From JBMCLJ01 sp048615375 (GTDB taxonomy: Bacteria; Patescibacteriota; Dojkabacteria; JAOAGR01), in contig JBMCLJ010000085.1 in NCBI GenBank assembly GCA_048615375.1, forward strand, positions 1 through 5,966: DNA of 5,966 nucleotides, in the 5' to 3' direction. The notes under the pieces are model-generated. The model did no database searches, was not told the DNA's origin, and worked only from the letters and a program-made list of their open reading frames with translations. Within the stretch, counting starts at the first letter, position 1; every line of letters begins with the position of its first letter. The translations under genes were made by a program, and so were the position numbers. Shown in pieces: positions 1 to 4,997 of the stretch.

Positions 1-1255
1 GAGGATCGTTGGTCCTGGCAAGTGATTCAGGGTTACTCATAGGAACAAGAACGACCTCATCAAGTCCAAGCGCGGTAAAGATATCTCTTGATCTTTCTTC
101 AATAACAAGCTCAGGCAGCACAATCGGATCAGGAATTGTACTCGAAAGCGTTGTCGAAGGAATATTCTCATATCCAAAAATCCTCATTACATCTTCAACA
201 ACATCCGCTTCCAGCGTGACATCGGTACGCAAAAGCGGTGGAGTTACAGCAAGTTTATCTTCAGCAAGTACTTCAACCTTGTATTCGAGCCGCTGAAGTA
301 TGCTTTTCTGGGTGTCAGTATCGATTACAACCCCTCCCAGACGTTTCACTTCACCTGGTCGGAACTCAATCCTGATCGGTGTTTCAGGGTGTGGGTAGTA
401 ATCATGTATCCCTTCAATCCGCGGCGTGACATTCGGATCTGCATTTCCATACTCCAGAAGTAGCGAAGCCGCTCTGGCGAGCGCGTAATCGCATAATGAT
501 GAGGATATTTCATGCGAATGTCGTGTTCCAGCCTCTGTCCACGCGTTATGTCGCATAACTGTTTTGCGAACAGCAGAGCGATCGTAGTTAGCGCACTCCA
601 GCAATATATCGGTTGTGCTATCGTTGATCCCCGATGAACGGTCACCGACAATGCCCGCGAGCCCTATGGCTTCACCACTTTCCGTTGCAAAAACTGTGTC
701 GGCAGGTACTAATTTCAATTCTCCTCCATCGAATGTTATGACCTTTTCGCCTTCCCTGGCGGGGCGTAATACGAGCTGGTTGCCTCGCATGCTTTTCAGG
801 TCAAAGGCGTGCATCGGCATCCCTGACTCAATCATAACGTAGTTAGTGATATCGACCACGTTGTTAATAGCCTCCATCCCATAATTTTTCAATCGTTCCT
901 GCATCCATTCAGGTGAGGGACCGATTTTGACCCCACGTATCACCGTGGAGTAAAACCGTTTTACCGTATCACTGCGAACAAGTACCTCAAATCCCTGATA
1001 GTCGTGCTCAGGCATGTCAATTACCTGGGGAATATCGAATCTTCCGCCATATGCGGCGTGCGCTTCCCGGGCGATACCGAGGATGCCATAACAGTCCGCC
1101 CGGTTTCCACGGAGTTCGAGATCCACGACAGTATCCGTTTCAGTTTCTATGATTTTATCAAGCATATGCTCGATCATCGACATTTTATCGGTAAAGTCCC
1201 TTGTTTTCTCAGGGATATCTACGTATTCTTTAAGCCATTTCAGTGGTATATTCAT
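1..1255 (-). CDS. pheT: Phenylalanyl-tRNA synthetase beta subunit, N-terminal part (runs off left edge)
   Basis: Beta subunit of the cytoplasmic (alphabeta)2 enzyme that charges tRNA-Phe; this subunit carries the editing and tRNA-contacting domains. The frame is open from the ATG at 1255 to the left edge, giving 418 complete codons and no stop. Visible parts: a short B1 segment (residues 1-37, starting MNIPLKWLKEYV), the NRADC..GIARE signature (51-64), the B3/4 editing domain (about 86-268, with NNVVDITNYV at 131-140 and MHAFD at 148-152), and the B5 domain (about 292-366, ending VEDVMRIFGYENIP). The catalytic-like B6/B7 and anticodon-binding parts lie outside. Bacterial PheT normally has an EMAP/OB-fold domain of roughly 110 residues between B1 and NRADC; here it is absent without any frame break. 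The usual LAGVMGG reads LAGIVGD (199-205). The start is 21 bp after the pheS stop, with no clear Shine-Dalgarno site. The family call is secure. Confidence 0.95.
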   Translation of the reverse strand, partial: MNIPLKWLKEYVDIPEKTRDFTDKMSMIEHMLDKIIETETDTVVDLELRGNRADCYGILGIAREAHAAYGGRFDIPQVIDMPEHDYQGFEVLVRSDTVKRFYSTVIRGVKIGPSPEWMQERLKNYGMEAINNVVDITNYVMIESGMPMHAFDLKSMRGNQLVLRPAREGEKVITFDGGELKLVPADTVFATESGEAIGLAGIVGDRSSGINDSTTDILLECANYDRSAVRKTVMRHNAWTEAGTRHSHEISSSLCDYALARAASLLLEYGNADPNVTPRIEGIHDYYPHPETPIRIEFRPGEVKRLGGVVIDTDTQKSILQRLEYKVEVLAEDKLAVTPPLLRTDVTLEADVVEDVMRIFGYENIPSTTLSSTIPDPIVLPELVIEERSRDIFTALGLDEVVLVPMSNPESLARTNDP

Positions 1256-1276
1256 GATTATTTCAGTTTAATTACG

Positions 1277-2278
1277 TTAATATAAAGTCCCGTCAAATAA
1301 TTTGCGAATATCGTTGATCTCAAATCGCTGCATAACAACCCTGTCAAATCCCATGCCAAAAGCGAATCCAGAGTACACTTCAGGTTCTATACCGCATGAT
1401 CGAAGCATATTCGGATGCACCATGCCGCCGCCAGAGATCTCTACCCACCCACGACGTTTACACACTGGACAGCCTTCTCCCTGACAAAATTTGCACTCAA
1501 TATCAAAACCGCAACCTGGTTCAACCTGCGGGTAGTACTTCGCGCGCATACGCGTTTTTACATGAGCACCAAATGTTATTCGGGCAAATGATTCAAATGC
1601 GCCTTTTAGATCCGCCATCGTGATGTCTTTAGCGACCGCCAGACCTTCATATTGATGAAAAGCGAAGTGGTTGGTCTGATTCAAATCTTCGTACCTGAAC
1701 GTCCTTCCCGGCACAACAATACGTACCGGCAGAGATTCATTTTCTAAAGCTCTCGCTTCCACTGATGAGCAATGTGATCGTAGAATAATTTCCGGGTCTT
1801 CGATCACTAAAGTATCCTGGAGAGAACGAGCTGGATGATTTTTCGGCAGATTTAATTTCTCGAATACATACTCGTCAGTCTCGATTTCCGGCCCGGCGTA
1901 CACCGAGAACCCCATTTGCTTAAATATAGCATTCAATTCCCGGGCAACGACAGTGCATGGGTGTAATCTTCCCAGTCTTTGACGCTTGCCAGGAAGGGTT
2001 ACATCAAATTCCTCAATCGGCATCTTATCCTTCGCCACGGTAGGTTTTCCTGCAAGACCCGTAAGTTTTTCTTCAATATACTTCCTCAACTCATTACCTT
2101 CCTGCCCTACTTCCTTTCGTTGTTCAGCGGGCAGTTCACGAATTGAGCCAAGCAGAGACATCAATTCAGATTTTTTGCCAAGATAGGTATTTCTTAATTC
2201 CGCCTGTGCTTCTTCAGTTGAGGCGGATTCATAATCGTTCTCAAACGATGCTTTTATTCGTTGTATCTTCTCATTCAT
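1277..2278 (-). CDS. pheS: Phenylalanyl-tRNA synthetase alpha subunit
   Basis: Catalytic class II subunit that activates phenylalanine and transfers it to tRNA-Phe, working with PheT. The 333 residues are close to the usual bacterial length. An N-terminal charged helical region (about 1-85) fits the tRNA-binding coiled coil. Class II motif 1 is near 106-125 (HPCTVVARELNAIFKQMGF), the NHPARSLQDT block is at 147-156, and motif 2 is at 191-211 (GRTFRYEDLNQ, then FHQYEG). Motif 3 is at 304-318 (GFAFGMGFDR); the alanine of GFAF, linked to amino-acid selectivity in E. coli PheS, is kept. Cysteines 262, 265, 270 and 273 form CxxC-x4-CxxC, a probable zinc site also seen in Bacillus-type PheS. Motif 2 is divergent: LNQTNH replaces the common DATH. 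The C-terminus (KLFDGTLY) is slightly shorter than the usual DLRFLxQF end. The gene lies between the small membrane gene (24 bp gap) and pheT (21 bp gap), in the T-box operon. No clear Shine-Dalgarno site precedes the ATG. Confidence 0.97.
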   Translation of the reverse strand: MNEKIQRIKASFENDYESASTEEAQAELRNTYLGKKSELMSLLGSIRELPAEQRKEVGQEGNELRKYIEEKLTGLAGKPTVAKDKMPIEEFDVTLPGKRQRLGRLHPCTVVARELNAIFKQMGFSVYAGPEIETDEYVFEKLNLPKNHPARSLQDTLVIEDPEIILRSHCSSVEARALENESLPVRIVVPGRTFRYEDLNQTNHFAFHQYEGLAVAKDITMADLKGAFESFARITFGAHVKTRMRAKYYPQVEPGCGFDIECKFCQGEGCPVCKRRGWVEISGGGMVHPNMLRSCGIEPEVYSGFAFGMGFDRVVMQRFEINDIRKLFDGTLY

Positions 2279-2302
2279 GATTTCAAGTAAAGAAGTCTTT
2301 TT

Positions 2303-2494
2303 TTAAATCTGATCGATAAAATCAAAGTCTATCACCCGCTCCACTTCGACACCTTTTTCCTCAGCCTCTTTCTCAAGCGCGGTAGTAATAAACCAAACCG
2401 GAAATACCGCGAACAATAAAATCCCCAGCACCGCCACAATCGGCATGATCAGCACAACCATCGCGTTATATTTTGCCCTGCTAAAATTTTCCAT
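2303..2494 (-). CDS. Small single-span membrane protein, unknown function, first gene of the T-box operon
   Basis: I do not recognise this 63-residue protein. The N-terminus is short and basic (R6, K8). One long hydrophobic segment follows at about 12-38 (AMVVLIMPIVAVLGILLFAV, then FPVWFITTAL), and the tail is strongly acidic (EKEAEEKGVEVERVIDFDFID). By the positive-inside rule the N-terminus should be cytoplasmic and the acidic tail outside. The two prolines in the span are unusual, and there is no signal-peptidase or lipobox site. The ORF begins 43 bases after the T-tract of the T-box terminator and ends 24 bp before pheS, so it should be co-transcribed with pheST and switched by the same riboswitch. 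There is no Shine-Dalgarno site; the sequence before the ATG is AT-rich. The coherent membrane-protein composition and operon position argue that it is real, but no homology can be claimed. Confidence 0.7.
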   Translation of the reverse strand: MENFSRAKYNAMVVLIMPIVAVLGILLFAVFPVWFITTALEKEAEEKGVEVERVIDFDFIDQI

Positions 2495-2537
2495 AATACT
2501 TTAATATTTTACGTAATTAATTCTCAGTATACCCCAT

Positions 2538-2578
2538 AAAAAGCAAAAACCCCCCAGGCTTTTACAAAACCTGAAGGG
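2538..2578 (-). terminator. Rho-independent terminator of the T-box leader
   Basis: The 5' arm CCCTTCAGG (2578-2570) pairs with the 3' arm CCTGGGGGG (2558-2550) as nine pairs, two of them G-U. The 11-base loop is TTTTGTAAAAG. A T-tract follows (TTTTT at 2549-2545, then GC and TTTTT at 2542-2538). The 5' arm includes the bases used by the antiterminator, so formation should depend on whether uncharged tRNA is bound. It lies before the small membrane gene, which places that gene under the switch. Confidence 0.9.
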
Positions 2579-2637
2579 ACCGAATGAATTGGGAATTAAT
2601 AATTGACAATTAAAAATTCATCGGTGGTACCACCCTT
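2574..2637 (-). promoter_or_regulatory. T-box antiterminator helix
   Basis: The antiterminator pairs completely by eye. AAGGG (2637-2633) pairs with CCCTT (2578-2574). A seven-base bulge TGGTACC (2632-2626) follows, the site that receives the tRNA acceptor end. Then ACCGA (2625-2621) pairs with TCGGT (2583-2579), and TGAA (2620-2617) pairs with TTCA (2588-2585) across one unpaired T. This is the canonical two-helix, bulged T-box architecture. The 3' strand CCCTT is shared with the terminator's 5' arm, so the two structures exclude each other. The apical part between the arms is AT-rich and contains a small AATTG/CAATT hairpin. Confidence 0.88.
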
Positions 2638-2764
2638 GTTTCCAGCTTCGAAGTATTATTTAATAAGATTTCTTCGAAACTGAACACTTTTTTGTACCTG
2701 TTCATTTTTTGAAATTTATGGTTTGAAAGCTTTCACCGCTACGGCTTTCATCTCTTGAGGTATT

Positions 2765-2793
2765 AGTATAGCATATTTATTGTGAGATTTGGA
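2765..2793 (-). promoter_or_regulatory. Extended -10 promoter for the T-box operon
   Basis: TGCTATACT at 2773-2765 is an extended -10 element (TGn followed by TATACT, five of six to TATAAT). At 17-bp spacing the -35 position holds TCCAAA (2793-2788), a poor match, which is common for extended -10 promoters. Transcription would start near 2758, just upstream of the leader hairpins and 65 bp past the methyltransferase stop. The exact start is inferred. Confidence 0.6.
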
Positions 2794-2822
2794 AAATAGT
2801 AAATACTAATATCAGTGAAATG

Positions 2823-3587
2823 TTATTTGGTAACTACGAAAAAGTTATTATGCAGATATGTGTCATCATTTGCAATATTTCTGGTTAACCTTATGTTTGT
2901 GAATTTTTTTTTAATCGCTATCAGGAGTACATCTAGTAACTCGCTTTCAGCTAGAGTAATTACCGCTTGCCCACCAGCTACTAAAGTAGCATGTAAAGAC
3001 TCAAAAAAAGAAGCGTCACGTAATAATTGTGGATCAATAGTCAAGACTAAAGCAACGTCTATTTTGTTTCTGAATTCATCGGTCAAACCTTGAAGAGGTG
3101 AAATAAATGCATTCTCATTTGCAATTATACCTGCTTCTATTGCTTTTTTCAGCTCATGTTCATCTGGTTCTACTGCAATAACTCGCTTTGCTCCATGCTC
3201 TTGTGGTATTGTGTAATACCTTCCATCTCTAGATCCAATATCTGCAACAAATTTGCCTTCAAAACCTATAAATCCTAAGCCTGATAAAATGCTGTCTGGT
3301 TCTAATAGCCTTTTTGTGTAATCTTTATAATGCTCATTGGGTTTCCTTCCTCTCGCACTGAAAGGATCTCTTCTCAATACAAATTCCTCTAATCCGATAG
3401 GAACTCTAGCAAAATCAACTGTTTTCTCACCAGATGCTTTACCATCTACACCTTCATCTTTAGGTAACTCATATCCAGCTATATCAGCAATAGACCTTCC
3501 AATTGTTGGGTGTTTGGTGAGCAATAGTGGTTGTGGCAAGGTATGATCCGATCCAAAATATGCGGAAGCATTATGCAAACTATCCAT
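2823..3587 (-). CDS. Class I SAM-dependent methyltransferase-like protein, substrate unknown
   Basis: The 254-residue protein has a Rossmann methyltransferase core in its second half. Motif I, VADIGSRDGRYYT (114-126), is the SAM-binding glycine loop in the D-x-G-x-x-D-G form. IAVEPDEHEL (137-146) is the second strand, ending in the acidic residue (E140) that normally holds the SAM ribose. KIDVALVLTI (175-184) and the GGQAVITLAE strand (205-214) fit the later core strands. The first 100 residues match nothing I recognise and could form a substrate cap. There is no signal peptide or membrane span. The AT content is higher than in pheS or glmS: a sampled 60-base row (3121-3180) is about 37% G+C. 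It sits alone, with its own promoter, 81 bp after the ATPase. The ATG follows a -10 box by only 9 bases, so the mRNA may be leaderless. The fold call is fairly firm; the function is not known. Confidence 0.75.
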   Translation of the reverse strand: MDSLHNASAYFGSDHTLPQPLLLTKHPTIGRSIADIAGYELPKDEGVDGKASGEKTVDFARVPIGLEEFVLRRDPFSARGRKPNEHYKDYTKRLLEPDSILSGLGFIGFEGKFVADIGSRDGRYYTIPQEHGAKRVIAVEPDEHELKKAIEAGIIANENAFISPLQGLTDEFRNKIDVALVLTIDPQLLRDASFFESLHATLVAGGQAVITLAESELLDVLLIAIKKKFTNIRLTRNIANDDTYLHNNFFVVTK

Positions 3588-3596
3588 AATTAGATT

Positions 3597-3625
3597 ATTA
3601 TACTAGTAATTGTGTCAAACAACAA
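3597..3625 (-). promoter_or_regulatory. Promoter of the methyltransferase-like gene, implying a leaderless mRNA
   Basis: A perfect TATAAT lies at 3602-3597, with TTGTTG at 3625-3620 and exactly 17 bp between. Only nine bases separate the -10 box from the ATG, so transcription would start at about 3590, two to three bases before the start codon. No Shine-Dalgarno site is possible. A TTGACA at 3618-3613 is a better -35 hexamer but is only 10 bp from TATAAT. It could instead pair with TCTAAT 18 bp downstream, but that would start transcription inside the gene. An 8-bp palindrome TACTAGTA (3601-3608) overlaps the -10 edge. Confidence 0.6.
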
Positions 3626-3668
3626 GAATGTGACTTAAAAACTTTAACTGGATTATGAGTTGCACTAC

Positions 3669-4904
3669 CTACTCCTCTGCAAGGAACTTCCATAATGGTA
3701 TCTGTCTGTGCTGGGGGAGTATGTTGTAGAACATGTCATCTGTGTTTCTCACAATGAACGTCACTTTATCGTCAAGTAACTGATATTTCTCCAGATTTTC
3801 AGGCTTGAGTTCAGTGCGGTATTTCACCTCAAATAAACCTTTTGGTGTATGGAAATCTACTTCCACGCCTTCAATGACATTGTAAAAAATCCTGGGAAGT
3901 TGCTTACTTTCTGATTTCCGAAGCAAGTGAAGAAATACAGCATTTTCAGCGAGCAAGCCAATCCTGGGTTTAAGACTTGATACCGTTAAAGCCCCGGTGT
4001 CATTGAAGTAATACTTTGGCACTGAGCTTCGAGTGATCTTATGCGACATGCCATACTTGTACACAGGAAATATTAGATACACGTCATGTAAATATTGCAG
4101 ATAAAACTTCGCGGACTGATCGTTTATACCTAGATCTTTTTTAATACGAAGCGCACTCACACTGCTTGCCACTTTGTCTGAAAGGTACTCAACCAGCGTC
4201 CGGAGAAATGCCGGATTACGAAGACCATAATAGTCAATTAACTCACGGTAAACCGTACTTTCAATAGCATCCACCAGATACTGACGATCTTTTCGCAGCA
4301 CATACTCCGGATACCCACCTTCCCGCAAATAGTCTTCAACAAGTTCATTATTTTTTTGCTCATCAGCACCAAGCGACTTACCAGTGAACTGCATATATTC
4401 TCTAAACGACAAAGGCAGGACATGATGAAGTTTAAACCTTCCTGTAAGCTTAGAAGTCTGGCTTGATAGGATAAGAGAGGATGAACCAGTTAGATAAAAC
4501 TTAAAGGCTGCGTGGTCGTAATATAGTTTCACATCAACCTGCCATTCTTCTACCTCCTGAACTTCATCAAAAAATACATACAATTCATCATTAAACTCAA
4601 AGTTATTTGATTGCAAATAACTATCCAGCACTGCTCGTATACCAAGATTTTTCACCTCACGAGCATCGCAGGATACGAATAGTATCTTTTTTGGTGAAAC
4701 ACCACGTTCTAACAGCGCGTTGATTACTGATTTAAGAATTGAAGTCTTCCCAACTCTTCGAGCTCCAATAAGTATGTCAATTAACCCACCATTTGTCGTT
4801 ACTAAACTTTCCAGGTAGTCTTCACGAGGAATCACACGGAATACATATTCTTTCTCCCACCAGGGATTGAGCTGAATTAACAGATTTTCAAGTTCTTCAG
4901 GCAT
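3669..4904 (-). CDS. AAA-family ATPase with DUF4143-like C-terminal domain
   Basis: A 411-residue protein of the widespread AAA_14/DUF4143 family, whose physiological role is poorly defined. The P-loop (Walker A) is GARRVGKTS at 47-55, with K53 and T54 for nucleotide and Mg binding. Walker B is LYVFFDEVQEV at 108-118, with D113 and E114. The sensor strand FYLTGSSS is at 136-143, followed by the typical LTGRFKLHHVLPLSFREY (153-170), which carries a conserved arginine. The C-terminal DUF4143 part (from about 205) holds EYLSDKVASS, YYFNDTGAL and a nuclease-like block: E348/D350 in GVEVDF, then FEVKYR (E359, K361), which resembles a PD-(D/E)xK core. Cleavage activity is not established for the family. 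The length is typical. It stands alone between glmS and the methyltransferase gene, with spacers of 93 and 81 bp, so an independent transcript is likely. Such ATPases often occur as scattered accessory copies. No antitoxin-like partner is adjacent. Confidence 0.9.
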   Translation of the reverse strand: MPEELENLLIQLNPWWEKEYVFRVIPREDYLESLVTTNGGLIDILIGARRVGKTSILKSVINALLERGVSPKKILFVSCDAREVKNLGIRAVLDSYLQSNNFEFNDELYVFFDEVQEVEEWQVDVKLYYDHAAFKFYLTGSSSLILSSQTSKLTGRFKLHHVLPLSFREYMQFTGKSLGADEQKNNELVEDYLREGGYPEYVLRKDRQYLVDAIESTVYRELIDYYGLRNPAFLRTLVEYLSDKVASSVSALRIKKDLGINDQSAKFYLQYLHDVYLIFPVYKYGMSHKITRSSVPKYYFNDTGALTVSSLKPRIGLLAENAVFLHLLRKSESKQLPRIFYNVIEGVEVDFHTPKGLFEVKYRTELKPENLEKYQLLDDKVTFIVRNTDDMFYNILPQHRQIPLWKFLAEE

Positions 4905-4913
4905 TTCAAGCCT

Positions 4914-4936
4914 ATACTATCACATCATACTCGGAG
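4914..4936. repeat. Direct repeat unit 1, ATPase upstream region
   Basis: First of two 23-bp tandem imperfect copies that match at 19 of 23 positions. On the plus strand the shared blocks are ATAC at the left end, CATCATA in the middle and TCGGAG at the right. The unit includes the candidate -10 box and ends 9 bp from the ATPase start, where a bound protein would interfere with transcription. Confidence 0.6.
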
Positions 4937-4941
4937 TTCAA
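4914..4941 (-). promoter_or_regulatory. Candidate promoter for the AAA ATPase gene
   Basis: TTGAAC (4941-4936) and TAGTAT (4919-4914), 16 bp apart, each match four of six bases of the sigma-70 hexamers. The -10 box ends nine bases before the ATG at 4904, the same spacing as at the methyltransferase gene, so this transcript may also be nearly leaderless. An overlapping TATAGG (4916-4911) is an alternative. Both boxes are weak. Confidence 0.35.
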
Positions 4942-4964
4942 ATACATTCGCATCATAATCGGAG
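4942..4964. repeat. Direct repeat unit 2, ATPase upstream region
   Basis: Second copy, offset 28 bp from the first, with a 5-bp spacer (TTCAA) that lies in the candidate -35 region. The mismatches to unit 1 are at unit positions 5, 6, 9 and 17. The two copies may be an operator pair or the product of a local promoter duplication. Confidence 0.6.
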
Positions 4965-4972
4965 GTCGATTA
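4956..4972. repeat. Perfect 6-bp inverted repeat between glmS and the ATPase gene
   Basis: TAATCG (4956-4961) and CGATTA (4967-4972) flank GAGGT. The right part of direct-repeat unit 2 lies inside it. There is no T-tract after it on the minus strand, so it is not a convincing glmS terminator; a protein-binding site is as likely. The symmetry is short enough to occur by chance. Confidence 0.4.
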
Positions 4973-4997
4973 GGCTTTTCGGCATTGAAGTTACTCC

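Larger units (their letters stand above)
2538..2758 (-). ncRNA. T-box riboswitch leader (probably tRNA-Phe responsive) of the pheST operon
   Basis: A cis-acting leader that senses uncharged tRNA and controls read-through into the membrane gene, pheS and pheT. The T-box core AACAAGGGTGGTACCACC is at 2640-2623, against the family consensus AANNAGGGUGGUACCGCG. Upstream is a likely Stem III hairpin, TTCGAAG (2678-2672) with CTTCGAA (2653-2647). Before it is another hairpin, TGAACA (2704-2699) with TGTTCA (2686-2681). The 5' portion contains TGAAAGC (2750-2744) able to pair with GCTTTCA (2730-2724). The bulge TGGT would pair with ACCA, matching the A73 discriminator of tRNA-Phe. Phe (TTC) specifier candidates followed by A are at 2727-2725 and 2713-2711, but I cannot fix which is used. 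The 5' part before Stem III is only about 80 nt, shorter than a usual Stem I region. The 5' end is set from the predicted promoter and is approximate. Confidence 0.88.

Noticed and set aside
346..651. Minus-strand 101-codon open frame in another phase
   Set aside because: It is inside pheT, whose B3/4 and B5 domain motifs read continuously in the true frame.
2797..2808. TAGTA/TACTA hairpin as a terminator for the methyltransferase gene
   Set aside because: The stem is three to five AT-rich pairs with a two-base loop and a poor T-tract; too weak to call.
2815..3093. Plus-strand 92-codon open frame with a hydrophobic N-terminal stretch
   Set aside because: It lies antisense to the methyltransferase-like gene, whose SAM motifs are clear; the hydrophobic look comes from AT-rich antisense sequence and there is no supporting motif.
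3640..3655. TTAAA/TTTAA hairpin after the ATPase gene as a terminator
   Set aside because: All-AT short stem with no defined T-tract; not credible.
3669..4904. ATPase and neighbouring methyltransferase as a restriction-modification or defence pair
   Set aside because: The genes have separate promoters and an 81-bp gap, the methyltransferase lacks recognisable DNA-methylase catalytic motifs, and nuclease activity of the DUF4143 part is unproven.
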